This document shows, in pieces, positions 45,512 through 53,783 of a DNA stretch of 64,000 bases. The translations under genes and the position numbers were made by a program. Positions within the stretch are counted from its first letter, which is position 1. Every line of letters starts with the position of its first letter. The notes beneath the pieces were generated by a model. That model was not told where the DNA came from, did not search any database, and saw only the letters and a program-made list of their open reading frames with translations. Source of the stretch: Luteococcus sp052116585 (GTDB lineage Bacteria > Actinomycetota > Actinomycetes > Propionibacteriales > Propionibacteriaceae); contig NZ_JBQKKT010000011.1 in NCBI RefSeq assembly GCF_052116585.1, forward strand, positions 1-64,000. The letters are read 5' to 3'.

Positions 45512-46574
45512 ATGGCCAGAACCGCAGTGACCCTCGACGTCGACGGCCAGCCGGTGCGCCTGTCCAGCCCGGACAAGGTCTACTTCCCCGAACTCGGGAT
45601 CACCAAGCTCGATGTGGCGAACCACGTGCTCACGGTTGGCGACGGGATGCTGTGCGCCCTGCGTCATCGTCCGACGACGATGGAACGCTGGCCCGCTGGC
45701 GTCCAGGATGGCCTCACCATCGGAGCCTTGGGACCGGACAAGGGAAATCCCTTCTACCAGAAGCGAGCCCCCCAAGGGCATGCCTGATTGGGTGCAAACG
45801 ACTGAGGTGACCTATCCATCGGGGCGACGCGCCGCCCAGGTGACTCCCACTCGCCTCGCTGACCTGGTCTGGATGGTGAATCTCGGCACCCTTCGCTTCC
45901 ACGCCTGGCCGGTGACCGCTCCTTGGGTTGATCTCGTCGACGAGTTGCGCCTGGACCTGGACCCCCAGCCCGGAACCGGTATCAGGGAGGCCGCCCAGGC
46001 GGCTCTCGAACTGCGGCGCGTCCTGGCCGAGGCAGGGCTCGAGGCCTGGTGCAAGACCAGCGGTGGCCGCGGCCTGCATGTCTACAGCCCGATCGAGCCC
46101 ACCGATTTCATCGACGCGCGTCACGCGGCGATCGCGATCGGGCGTGAGTTGGCCCGGCGAATGCCCACCGCGGTCACGACGAAGTGGTGGAAGGAGGAGC
46201 GAGGGGAGCGCATCTTCGTGGACTACAACCAGATGGCCCGGGATCGGCTGATGGCAAGTGCCTATTCGATCCGCCCCGTCGCCGGCGCACTGGTTTCCGC
46301 ACCCCTTCTCTGGGATGAGGTGCCGACCGTCGATCCCACGGCTTTCACCGTCCCGACGATGGGGGAGCGGTGGCGCGAGGTCGGCGATCCGTGGGCGCCG
46401 ATGTACTCCGCCGCCCCCGGAAGCCTCGGCATCGCTTTGTCCTGGTACGAGCGAGATGCTGCGGCAGGTGAGGGAGAGATGCCCTATCCGCCGGAGTACC
46501 CGAAAATGCCGGGCGAGCCGCCACGGGTGCAGCCCAGTCGAGCCCGGGCGGCGCAGGAATCCGCCCAGAGCTGA
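45512..46574 (+). pseudogene. LigD-type NHEJ DNA polymerase domain protein, frameshifted
   Basis: Two frames cover one protein. Frame one runs from ATG 45512 (LSSPDKVYFPELGITKLDV) to a TGA at 45785-45787; frame two carries on with PKGMPDWVQTTEVTYPSGRR to 46574. The join is a run of six C (45768-45773); with five, the reading would be continuous (KR-A-P-K-G), about 353 residues. The rest is normal: catalytic LRLDLDPQPGTG near 145, KTSGGRGLHVY near 178, TTKWWKEERGERIFVDYNQ near 225. LigD-type polymerases extend ends in non-homologous end joining. Homopolymer sequencing error, true inactivation or slippage are all possible. Confidence 0.85.
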
Positions 46575-46628
46575 GCATTGGCCGCGATCGGTCCTTCCAG
46601 CCTCCGCACAGGCGCGAGGTGGTCCACA

Positions 46629-47537
46629 ATGACCGGCATGGCAAAGAAGAAGAAGTCCGAAAAGTCGACGGCTGGCAAGGCCAAGCAGACCGGGGCATCG
46701 CTGCGTGAACTCCTGCGTCTGCCGCAGGGGCCGGTGGACATGGCGAGTCTTGATGCTCGCGCCACGCCCGGTTACCCGGGCGAGGGCAAGGCGGACGCGG
46801 ACCAGCATCGCGAGCAGGTGGGGGAGCAGCTCAGCGAGCTGCAGGAACGGCTCTATGCGGCCGGACGGGAGGATGAGAAGGCGCCCAGTGTCCTGGTGAT
46901 CCTGCAGGGGATGGACACCTCGGGCAAGGGCGGCGTCATCCGGCACGCCATCGGCATGGTTGACCCCCAAGGCGTTCAGTTCACATCCTTCAAGACCCCG
47001 ACGAAGGAGGAGCGAGAGCACGACTTCCTGTGGCGCATCGAGAAGGCCCTGCCCGAGCCGGGCATGATCGGAATCTTCGATCGATCTCAGTACGAGGACG
47101 TGCTGATCGTCCGGGTCGAGGACCTGGTTCCCGCGCAGGAGTGGGAGAAGCGCTACGACATCATCAACAAGTTCGAGGCGGACGTCGTCGCCCGGGGAAC
47201 GCGCATCATCAAGTGCTTCCTCAATGTCAGCAAGGCTGAGCAGCAGGAGCGCCTGCTGGAGCGGTTGAACAACCCGGAGAAGTACTGGAAGTACAACCCC
47301 GGGGATGTGGACGCGCGTCTGCAGTGGGATGAGTACCAGGCGGCCTACGCGGATGCGCTGGAACGTTGTAACACGGATGTGGCGCCCTGGTACGTGGTCC
47401 CGGCCGACCGCAAGTGGTACCGCAACTGGGCGGTGGCGCAACTGCTGTTGGAAACGCTCGAGGAGATGGACCTGTCCTGGCCCGAGGCTGATTTCGACGT
47501 GGCCGAGGAGATCGAACGGGTCACCGCCGCTTCCTGA
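46629..47537 (+). CDS. Polyphosphate kinase 2 family protein
   Basis: PPK2 enzymes phosphorylate nucleotides with polyphosphate. 302 residues; ATG at 46629 follows GAGGTGG, ATG at 46638 is alternative. Lys-rich N-terminus, then the P-loop VILQGMDTSGKGGVIRHAIG near 97, HDFLWRIEKALPEPG near 133 and the second motif IGIFDRSQYEDVLIVRVE near 149, lid RLQWDEYQAAYADALERCNT near 236, and WYVVPADRKWYRNWAV near 257. Class cannot be set without alignment. It follows the polymerase gene by 54 bp and ends at a strong hairpin. Confidence 0.93.
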   Translation: MTGMAKKKKSEKSTAGKAKQTGASLRELLRLPQGPVDMASLDARATPGYPGEGKADADQHREQVGEQLSELQERLYAAGREDEKAPSVLVILQGMDTSGKGGVIRHAIGMVDPQGVQFTSFKTPTKEEREHDFLWRIEKALPEPGMIGIFDRSQYEDVLIVRVEDLVPAQEWEKRYDIINKFEADVVARGTRIIKCFLNVSKAEQQERLLERLNNPEKYWKYNPGDVDARLQWDEYQAAYADALERCNTDVAPWYVVPADRKWYRNWAVAQLLLETLEEMDLSWPEADFDVAEEIERVTAAS

Positions 47538-47555
47538 TGATTGCCGCGAACCAAG

Positions 47556-47599
47556 CGCGGGTGGGCTCGGATGCAGTAGTGCGTCCGAGCCCACCCGCG
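47556..47599. terminator. Bidirectional hairpin between PPK2 and CbiX-like genes
   Basis: CGCGGGTGGGCTCGGA pairs with TCCGAGCCCACCCGCG around a 12-nt loop, in the gap between convergent genes. Confidence 0.8.
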
Positions 47600-47625
47600 T
47601 GATGGGCTTCGTGCGATGCGTCGGT

Positions 47626-48450
47626 TCAGACTGCGTGGCTGATCTGGGTGACCGGCGCCACGTTGGTGTCAGCCGTGACGCCCCGCGGTGCGGCTGCACG
47701 GTCAACCGTCTCGTCGAGCAACTCCATTGCCGCGAAGACATAGCGGGCCATCACCAGGTCCAGGATGAACTCGTGGTCTGCCATCGGCTCAGAGACCGCC
47801 TCGACGCCGGCGTGCAGTGCCAGCTCTCGCTGACGCTGGAAACTCTCATCGGCACCGATGTAGAAGCTGCCGACGGCGATGTGCCGTCGCCCCTGCGAAC
47901 GCAGCGTGCTCACGGCTTGACTCACGGACGCCCCGGACCCGTCGTTGACCGCCACGACGCAGGGGAGACGGTGGTGGGCCGACCACTGCCGGGCCCGGCG
48001 GGCCAGCAGGGCATTGCCACGGGTGTCGCCCGCCGTGGGCGCCGAGAGGACGAGCCCGTCCAACTCGACGGTGTGCGACTGCCGCAGAGCCTCGCGCAAC
48101 CGCACGTCAAGCACATTCAACAGATCGGTGGCGGGTCCTACCGGGCGGGACATGGTGATCGCGACACCCGGGTGCGCTGTCTTCACCTGCTCCACCACCA
48201 GGGTCGCCTCGTCGGTGGGTTCCACGGCGTGGGTCAGATCCATCGGTACGAAGACCACTTCGCGGACGCCTCGGGCCACCAGGCTGGAGACCACCGCGGC
48301 ACTGGAGGGGGAACCCTGGTCCAGGAAGGCCAGCGCCACGTCGAGTTCGGGGCGGGCCTGCTGCATCTGGAGCCGAATCGCATGGAGATGGCGGGTCTGC
48401 TCGGGCTGGATGGAGCCCTGGGCAAGCAGGACGAGCGCTGGTGCAGTCAT
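47626..48450 (-). CDS. CbiX/SirB-like chelatase-superfamily protein without the usual metal-binding histidines
   Basis: 274 residues in two similar halves, as in actinobacterial sirohydrochlorin chelatases. Half one: ALVLLAQGSIQPEQTRHLHA near 5, LDVALAFLDQGSPSSAAVV near 33, VREVVFVPMDLTHAVEPTDE near 58. Half two: DGLVLSAPTAGDTRGNAL, VSQAVSTLRSQGRRHIAVGS, DHEFILDLVMARYVFAAMEL. In true chelatases AHGS and AYH carry the metal ligands; here they read AQGS and AVE. It may therefore not chelate cobalt or iron. A structured-looking leader of about 150 bp precedes it. Start at 48450 after GAGG. Confidence 0.7.
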   Translation of the reverse strand: MTAPALVLLAQGSIQPEQTRHLHAIRLQMQQARPELDVALAFLDQGSPSSAAVVSSLVARGVREVVFVPMDLTHAVEPTDEATLVVEQVKTAHPGVAITMSRPVGPATDLLNVLDVRLREALRQSHTVELDGLVLSAPTAGDTRGNALLARRARQWSAHHRLPCVVAVNDGSGASVSQAVSTLRSQGRRHIAVGSFYIGADESFQRQRELALHAGVEAVSEPMADHEFILDLVMARYVFAAMELLDETVDRAAAPRGVTADTNVAPVTQISHAV

Positions 48451-48908
48451 CGGGGAGCCTCGTGATTCTCGGGGGTTGGACAGGATCTTGCGGCTCCATT
48501 GCCGTGGTGTAACAGTGACCCGCCGACTGGCAGTGCGGCAAGCAGAATCCCAGAGTCTGAGATGGCATCTCACAGGGTGGGCATCAAGGAGGGGGTGAAA
48601 GCCCCTAGTCACACGCGAATACTCATTGACTTCAGGCGCCATTCAACTTCCTGTTCACAGCATCGGCGCGCGATGGCCATACATCCGATCGTGGATGCGG
48701 GGGAGGGCAGTAGAATCTACTGTTGACAGAAAATTTCTCCGAATGGGCTGGCTGCCTGGCATGAAATATCGCACTTGAGCCAGCATTCAAGTGCCAGAAG
48801 GGGAACTTCTTTCCCCGCCCAGGCTGTCCGAGTCCGATGAATGTCAGGCGTCAGGTTCGTACATCCGACCAGTGAGGCCAAGCAGGAGGGCTGTCGGGTC
48901 AGTGGACG
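48451..48908 (-). other. Long gap upstream of the CbiX-like gene with candidate structured leader
   Basis: No coding sequence is seen. On the minus strand from about 48620 to 48460 there are paired elements: AGGGGC-TTTCA-CCCCCT near 48590-48607, TGAGAT-GCC-ATCTCA near 48558-48572, and GCCGCACTGCCAGTCGGC near 48522-48539, followed by GGGTCACTGTTAC. The last piece recalls the ACTGT core of cobalamin riboswitches, but the conserved GGTGNNAATCC-type segment is not present, so I do not call one. Bases 48620-48908 are comparatively AT-rich and show nothing recognisable. Confidence 0.3.
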
Positions 48909-48946
48909 CAGTCAGGGCCCGGAGTGTGACCTCCGGGCCCTGACTG
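48909..48946 (-). terminator. Terminator of the minus-strand tRNA-Val
   Basis: A perfect 16-bp stem CAGTCAGGGCCCGGAG / CTCCGGGCCCTGACTG with a 6-nt loop, 6 nt beyond the tRNA 3' end. Confidence 0.85.
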
Positions 48947-48952
48947 CAAGAG

Positions 48953-49024
48953 TGGGCGATACTGGGTTCGAACCAGTGACCTCTTCGGTGTGAACGAAGC
49001 GCGCTACCACTGCGCCAATCGCCC
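48953..49024 (-). tRNA. tRNA-Val (CAC)
   Basis: Minus-strand cloverleaf: acceptor GGGCGAT/ATCGCCC, D-stem GCGC/GCGC, anticodon stem CTTCG/CGAAG with loop TTCACAC (anticodon CAC), T-stem ACTGG/CCAGT with loop TTCGAAC. Discriminator A; CCA is not encoded. It reads GUG codons and is transcribed away from the plus-strand cluster. Confidence 0.95.
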
Positions 49025-49036
49025 TTGCGAAGAGAG

Positions 49037-49066
49037 ACACTAGTGGACCCGAAGCGTGCTGCGCAA
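49037..49066 (-). promoter_or_regulatory. Promoter candidate of tRNA-Val (CAC)
   Basis: On the minus strand TTGCGC (49066-49061), 18-bp spacer, TAGTGT (49042-49037), placing transcription start a few bases before the mature tRNA. Confidence 0.5.
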
Positions 49067-49329
49067 ATTGATGTCACGATCCAGCTCGGGAGCTGTCAAC
49101 CAGCCCGTCGCGACGTTGCTGTGGCCATGAGGTGAACCGCGTCGCGGACTCAAGGGTGCGCCCCGGGGGCCGGACTTCGGGTGATGCCCACCACGGGTGG
49201 ACGGTCGGTGAACTGGGCGTGAATCACCGCCGTGTGACTCTCGATTTGCACAGCCGGAAATCTGTCCGCTAGTGTTCTCAACGCACCGAACGCGGGGCCT
49301 ACTCGAAAGAGAGGCTGAAGCGGCAGGAT

Positions 49330-49358
49330 TTGATCGGAGAGCAAGTAGCCGATAAGCT
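49330..49358 (+). promoter_or_regulatory. Promoter candidate of the tRNA-Gly-Cys-Val cluster
   Basis: TTGATC (49330-49335), 17-bp spacer, TAAGCT (49353-49358), about 50 bp before tRNA-Gly. The rest of the 49025-49408 gap, between the divergent tRNA units, holds no gene that I can support. Confidence 0.5.
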
Positions 49359-49408
49359 CCTCTGGTGCACGGCATGAGGAAGGTCGAAAGGCCAAACTCA
49401 TGCAATAT

Positions 49409-49481
49409 GCGGACGTGGCTCAGCTGGTAGAGCATCACCTTGCCAAGGTGAGGGTCGCGGGTTCGAATCCCGTCGTCCGCT
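49409..49481 (+). tRNA. tRNA-Gly (GCC)
   Basis: Acceptor GCGGACG/CGTCCGC, D-stem GCTC/GAGC, anticodon stem TCACC/GGTGA with loop TTGCCAA (GCC), T-stem GCGGG/CCCGT with loop TTCGAAT. Discriminator T, no encoded CCA. First of three tandem plus-strand tRNAs. Confidence 0.95.
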
Positions 49482-49527
49482 CGGAGAGGCTCTCGCCCCA
49501 TCCCGACTGGTGAGGACTCATCTTCAC

Positions 49528-49598
49528 GGTGGAGTGGCCGAGAGGCGAGGCAACGGACTGCAAATCCGTGTACACGGGTTCAAATCCCGTCTCCACCT
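49528..49598 (+). tRNA. tRNA-Cys (GCA)
   Basis: Acceptor GGTGGAG/CTCCACC, anticodon stem ACGGA/TCCGT with loop CTGCAAA (GCA), T-stem ACGGG/CCCGT with loop TTCAAAT. Discriminator T as usual for Cys; no encoded CCA. One base separates it from tRNA-Val. Confidence 0.95.
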
Positions 49599-49599
49599 C

Positions 49600-49674
49600 G
49601 GGCGGTTGGCGCAGTGGTAGCGCGCTTCCCTGACACGGAAGAGGTCACTGGTTCAAACCCAGTATCGCCCACCA
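49600..49674 (+). tRNA. tRNA-Val (GAC), CCA encoded
   Basis: Acceptor GGGCGGT/ATCGCCC (one G-U), anticodon stem CTTCC/GGAAG with loop CTGACAC (GAC), T-stem ACTGG/CCAGT, discriminator A plus encoded CCA. It is closely similar to the CAC isoacceptor on the other strand, so the two probably arose by duplication. Confidence 0.95.
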
Positions 49675-49676
49675 CT

Positions 49677-49714
49677 GAGAAGGACCCCGGCATTCGCTGG
49701 GGTCCTTCTCGTTT
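49677..49714 (+). terminator. Terminator of the tRNA cluster
   Basis: GAGAAGGACCCC pairs with GGGGTCCTTCTC around a 10-nt loop, followed by GTTT. Confidence 0.88.
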
Positions 49715-49922
49715 GTGGCGTGCCCGGCCATGCCTCCGGGCCCTGATCTAAGAACAGTGCCCTCTTCTCGACTGGAGGCCCTTGTCATCCGCCTCCGTCG
49801 AGTCAAATGCCGACTCCATGGGTGGTCGTACACTCGAACCAGTCATTGGATCAACTTTCCTGATGATCCGCCTCGGGAATCCCCTCCGAGCACGGGATCG
49901 GAAACCTGGCGCACTTAGGCTC

Positions 49923-51065
49923 ATGGGCATGCCTCCCCACAAGGCGATGACTTCGCATGCACCGGACTCCCTTGTCGTGTTCATCGACATGGGCATGATG
50001 CTCTCCTTCGACCAACTGGCCAGCGCTTTGCGTCAGCTGGGCGTGCGAGTGGTTCACATCAGCTCGGCAACCAATCCGTTGGCCCGTCTCTCCTCCCGCG
50101 TCCTCTACGACGAGGGACACCGCTTCAGCAGCACCGACGACCTCGTCGCGGTGCTGGCCTCACTGGACCGAGACCGAATCCTTGACATCCAGTGCCCCGA
50201 GTTCATCCTGGCGGAAGTGCTGGAGGCCAGCCGACGTGCTGGCCTCACCGAGCGAGTCCTGCGGATGCTGGAAGAACGTCTGCTGTGGTGCGACAAGTTC
50301 GAGGTGTGCCGCCGTCTGGAGGCAGCCAGCATCCCAGCGCCCCGGACCCGACAGCTCATGGGGGCCACCCATCAGGCGGTTGTCGAGGAACTGGGATCGC
50401 CATTCATGGTGAAAACGCGCGTTGGCTCCGGAGGCGAGGGGGTCCGCATGGTCGAAAGTGGATCAGAGTATGCCTCGTCGGTGGCAGAGCTCGGCGGCCC
50501 CGGCGCGGAGCTGTACGCCGAGGAATTCCTCCCCGGCGAGACGCTCTGCTACGCCGCGGCCTTCGTCGACGGACACTCCGTCGAGAGCACCGTCTATCGG
50601 ACCGTGCTCGGGCCCCGTACGCATGGTCCTTCCTCTCACATCGAGGTGGTGCGGGACCAGGCTGTCCGCGGGATCGGCGAGAGGGTCGTGGGGCTGCTCC
50701 AGGGCACCGGCCTCGTGAACCTTGACCTGGTGCGCGCCGCGGACGGTCAGCCCAAGGTCGTCGACGTCAACCTGCGCGCGTGGCATTCGGTGGCTGCACT
50801 GGCTGCCGTCAACCACACCTTCGCCCACAGCTATCTCAACGGGCTGCTGGGTCAGGACCAACCGCCGGTGGGGCCAGGGCTCACTGGGCAGGTGCACGTC
50901 TTCCCGGACCAAGGTCCTCTGGCGGCGGGGAGGATCCGGGCGGCGCGCGAATTCCTGGCCGATGCGTGGGGCCAGCGACGGGTGCTACCGCCCCGCTATA
51001 TCGCCATGCAGACCCTCCTCTTCATCCGCCGACTCATGCGGGAGGGCGGCGCCTCACGCGTCTGA
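49923..51065 (+). CDS. Orphan ATP-grasp domain protein
   Basis: About 380 residues. ATP-grasp enzymes join a carboxylate to an amine or thiol through an acyl phosphate. The N-terminal domain LVVFIDMGMMLSFDQLASAL resembles the pre-ATP-grasp fold; the grasp core shows LGSPFMVKTRVGSGGEGVRM near 158, AELYAEEFLPGETLCYAAAF near 195 and VNLDLVRAADGQPKVVDVN near 260 with Asp/Asn in the metal-binding positions. The last 70 residues are a separate tail. The substrate is unknown, and no partner gene is adjacent. Start is unsure: ATG at 49923 or 49947 (AAGGCG upstream). Confidence 0.75.
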   Translation: MGMPPHKAMTSHAPDSLVVFIDMGMMLSFDQLASALRQLGVRVVHISSATNPLARLSSRVLYDEGHRFSSTDDLVAVLASLDRDRILDIQCPEFILAEVLEASRRAGLTERVLRMLEERLLWCDKFEVCRRLEAASIPAPRTRQLMGATHQAVVEELGSPFMVKTRVGSGGEGVRMVESGSEYASSVAELGGPGAELYAEEFLPGETLCYAAAFVDGHSVESTVYRTVLGPRTHGPSSHIEVVRDQAVRGIGERVVGLLQGTGLVNLDLVRAADGQPKVVDVNLRAWHSVAALAAVNHTFAHSYLNGLLGQDQPPVGPGLTGQVHVFPDQGPLAAGRIRAAREFLADAWGQRRVLPPRYIAMQTLLFIRRLMREGGASRV

Positions 51066-51172
51066 CGCTTCCAATCGGGCAGAATGGGGGAGTCCAACCA
51101 TCGGCCGGCCCCCAGAGGCCGGCCTGCGTTCGTCCCTTGTCTGGGCGCGCGCCCGCCGAAAGGAACCCGCCT

Positions 51173-53191
51173 GTGCCAGCCAGCATCACCGTCGTCACGT
51201 CGCAGGAGCGAGTCGAGCGGGTGATCGAGACCACGACCACAGGGCTGGACCTGTTCGGCGAGGATCGATCCATCGTCGCCATGCACGTCAACGGCGAAAC
51301 GCTCGACCTCCAGCGCGAGGTCCATGACGGTGACGTCGTCGAACCCGTCCTGATGAGCAGTGATGAGGGCCTCTCCATCGTGCGTCACTCTGCTGGACAC
51401 GTCACCGCCCAGGCGCTGCAGAATCTCTTCGTCGACGCCAAGCTCGGCATTGGACCGCCCATCACCGACGGCTTCTACTATGACTTCCAGTGCGATCCGC
51501 TCACTCCTGAGGACCTCAAGGCCATCGAGAAGAAGGCCACCCAGATCATCAAGGAGAAGCAGCGCTTCGTGCGGCGCGTCGTCTCCGAGGAAGAGGCGCT
51601 GGCGGCGGAGGCGCACGAGCCCTTCAAACTGGAGCTGATCCAGGACAAGGGCGGCTCCAATGACGAGGACGGCTCCTCCGTTGAGGTGGGCGGCGCCGAG
51701 CTGACCATCTACGACAATGTCCGTCGCGACGGCAGCGTGGCCTGGTATGACCTGTGTCGCGGACCTCACGTTCCGCACACGGGCTACATCAATGCCTTCG
51801 CGCTGACCAAGAGTTCCGCTGCCTACTGGCGCGGCGACCAGACCAAGGCCCACCTGCAGCGTGTCTACGGCACCGCATGGGCCACCCGCGATGACCTGAA
51901 GGCCTACCAGCACCGTCTGGAGGAGGCGGCCAAGCGGGACCACCGAAAGCTGGGCGCCGAGCTCGACCTGTTCAGCTTCCCGGAGACGCTGGGTGCCGGC
52001 CTGCCCGTCTTCCACCCCAAGGGTGGCGTGATCGTGCGCGAGATGGAGGACTACGTCCGCCGGGCCCACATCGACAATGGATTCGTCTACGTGAAGACGC
52101 CTCACATCAGCAAGGAGGACCTCTTCTTCACCTCCGGTCATCTCCCGTACTACGCGGAGGGCATGTTCCCCGCGATGGACGACGACGGTACGGCCTACCG
52201 CCTCAAGGCCATGAACTGCCCGATGCACAACGAGATCTTCCGCAGCCGTGGCCGTTCCTACCGCGAGCTGCCGCTGCGCCTGTTCGAGTTCGGCACGGTC
52301 TACCGCAATGAGAAGTCCGGGGTCCTGCAGGGACTGACCCGCGTGCGCACCATCAGCCAGGACGATTCGCACAGCTATGTGACCCCGGAGCAGGCCCCGG
52401 CGGAGATCAAGCACCTGCTCCAGTTCATCCTGAAGCTGCTGCGCGATTTCGGACTGGACGACTTCTACCTGGAGCTGTCCACCCGGGATGAGGACGGCAA
52501 GAAGAAGGACAAGTTCATCGGTTCCGACGAGCAGTGGGCCACCGCCACCGAGATCCTGCGCCAGTGCGCGGAGGAGTCCGGTCTGGAATGCGTTCCCGAT
52601 CCGGGTGGAGCCGCCTTCTACGGCCCGAAGATCTCCATCCAGGCCAAGGACGCCATCGGTCGCACCTGGCAGATGTCCACGATCCAGTACGACTTCAACC
52701 AGCCCGAACGCTTCGGTCTGCAGTACACAGCCAGCGATGGCAGCCACCAGCAGCCGGTGATGATCCATTCGGCCAAGTTCGGTTCCATTGAGCGATTCCT
52801 CGGCGTGCTCGTCGAACACTATGCGGGGGCCTTCCCGGCATGGCTGAGTCCCACCCAGGTGATCGGCGTCCCGGTGGCGGGGGAGTTCAATGACCACCTC
52901 GCCGGTGTCCTGGCCCTGCTGGAGCAGCGCGGTGTGCGCGTGGAGATGGACGCCAGTGATGACCGTTTCCCCAAGAAGATCCGCAATGCCACCAAGTTGA
53001 AGGTGCCTTTCATCCTGATCGCCGGCGGTGAGGACCGCGACGCCAATGCGGTCAGCTTCCGCTTCCGCGACGGATCGCAGCGCAACGGGGTGCCGGTGGC
53101 CGAGGCGATCGACGAGATCGTCGCCTGGATCGAGTCCCGACGCAATGACAGTCCCACGGCAAGTGCGGTCTCGGACGGCGCGGAGGTCTGA
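51173..53191 (+). CDS. thrS: Threonyl-tRNA synthetase
   Basis: It charges tRNA-Thr. GTG start after AAAGGA; 672 residues. A TGS-like N-terminus is followed by the editing domain (RHSAGHVTAQALQNLF near 66, DLCRGPHVPHTGYI near 194), catalytic domain with the zinc residues MNCPMHNEIFRSRG near 345, motif 2 YRNEKSGVLQGLTRVRTIS near 378, motif 3 HSAKFGSIERFLGVLVEHY near 529, and the anticodon-binding domain near 565-670. It heads the phosphatidylinositol-mannoside cluster as in mycobacteria (thrS-HIT-pgsA1-patA-pimA). Confidence 0.97.
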   Translation: MPASITVVTSQERVERVIETTTTGLDLFGEDRSIVAMHVNGETLDLQREVHDGDVVEPVLMSSDEGLSIVRHSAGHVTAQALQNLFVDAKLGIGPPITDGFYYDFQCDPLTPEDLKAIEKKATQIIKEKQRFVRRVVSEEEALAAEAHEPFKLELIQDKGGSNDEDGSSVEVGGAELTIYDNVRRDGSVAWYDLCRGPHVPHTGYINAFALTKSSAAYWRGDQTKAHLQRVYGTAWATRDDLKAYQHRLEEAAKRDHRKLGAELDLFSFPETLGAGLPVFHPKGGVIVREMEDYVRRAHIDNGFVYVKTPHISKEDLFFTSGHLPYYAEGMFPAMDDDGTAYRLKAMNCPMHNEIFRSRGRSYRELPLRLFEFGTVYRNEKSGVLQGLTRVRTISQDDSHSYVTPEQAPAEIKHLLQFILKLLRDFGLDDFYLELSTRDEDGKKKDKFIGSDEQWATATEILRQCAEESGLECVPDPGGAAFYGPKISIQAKDAIGRTWQMSTIQYDFNQPERFGLQYTASDGSHQQPVMIHSAKFGSIERFLGVLVEHYAGAFPAWLSPTQVIGVPVAGEFNDHLAGVLALLEQRGVRVEMDASDDRFPKKIRNATKLKVPFILIAGGEDRDANAVSFRFRDGSQRNGVPVAEAIDEIVAWIESRRNDSPTASAVSDGAEV

Positions 53192-53193
53192 TC

Positions 53194-53778
53194 ATGGTGC
53201 ACGACCAGGGCGGGCCACATTCCGACCCCGTCGTCGAGTTCGCCGAAACGATGGCTGGAGTCCCGGACGCCTTCCAGCGGCTGTGGACGCCGCACCGGAT
53301 GGCGTACATCAAGGGTGACTCCAAGCCGAAGGACTCATCGACGAAGCAATGCCCCTTCTGTGTGAAGCCGCAGCACGACGATCCCGACGGACTCATCGTC
53401 CACCGGGGCAAGCACTGCTTCGTGGTGATGAACCTCTTCCCGTACTCGCCGGGTCACCTGCTCGTGTGCCCCTACCGACACATCTCCTGGTACACCGATG
53501 CGAACGATGCGGAGGTGGCAGAGATGGCCGATCTGACCCGCACGGCCATGCGCGTGCTGGGCGAGGTCTCCCACCCGGCCGGATTCAACATCGGCATGAA
53601 CCAGGGCGAGGTGGCCGGTGCCGGGATCGCGGCGCACCTGCACCAGCACGTCGTGCCTCGGTGGCTGGGCGACTCGAACTTCCTGCCGGTGGTGGGACAG
53701 ACCCGGGCGGTGCCGCAACTGCTCGCCGACGCCCGGAGTGCGCTGGCCGAGGCGTGGCTCGCGGCGACGGAGGGCTGA
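53194..53778 (+). CDS. HIT-domain nucleotide hydrolase/phosphorylase family protein
   Basis: 194 residues, 2 bp after thrS. Zinc-type cysteines KQCPFCVKPQHDD near 52 precede the HIT fold: CFVVMNLFPYSPGHLLVCPY near 75 and the catalytic triad HLHQHVVPRWLGD near 148. Relatives in actinobacteria act on diadenosine polyphosphates (AP4A phosphorylase group). Given its conserved place between thrS and pgsA1 it is probably co-transcribed with them; a functional link is not proved. Confidence 0.92.
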   Translation: MVHDQGGPHSDPVVEFAETMAGVPDAFQRLWTPHRMAYIKGDSKPKDSSTKQCPFCVKPQHDDPDGLIVHRGKHCFVVMNLFPYSPGHLLVCPYRHISWYTDANDAEVAEMADLTRTAMRVLGEVSHPAGFNIGMNQGEVAGAGIAAHLHQHVVPRWLGDSNFLPVVGQTRAVPQLLADARSALAEAWLAATEG

Positions 53779-53783
53779 TCCGG

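Noticed and set aside
45512..45787. A stand-alone 91-residue protein
   Set aside because: Its sequence is the N-terminus of a LigD polymerase domain that continues in the next frame, so it is treated as half of a frameshifted gene.
48460..48620. Cobalamin riboswitch as a firm call
   Set aside because: Only an ACTGT-like core is visible; the GGTG-N-AATCC-type and AGNCAGGATACC-type conserved segments are missing.
49040..49501. Minus-strand open frame across the gap and tRNA-Gly
   Set aside because: It runs through tRNA sequence, has no family signature and no ribosome site.
51066..51172. T-box leader before thrS
   Set aside because: Only 107 bp lie between the genes and no T-box sequence (TGGNACCGCG) or terminator pair is visible.
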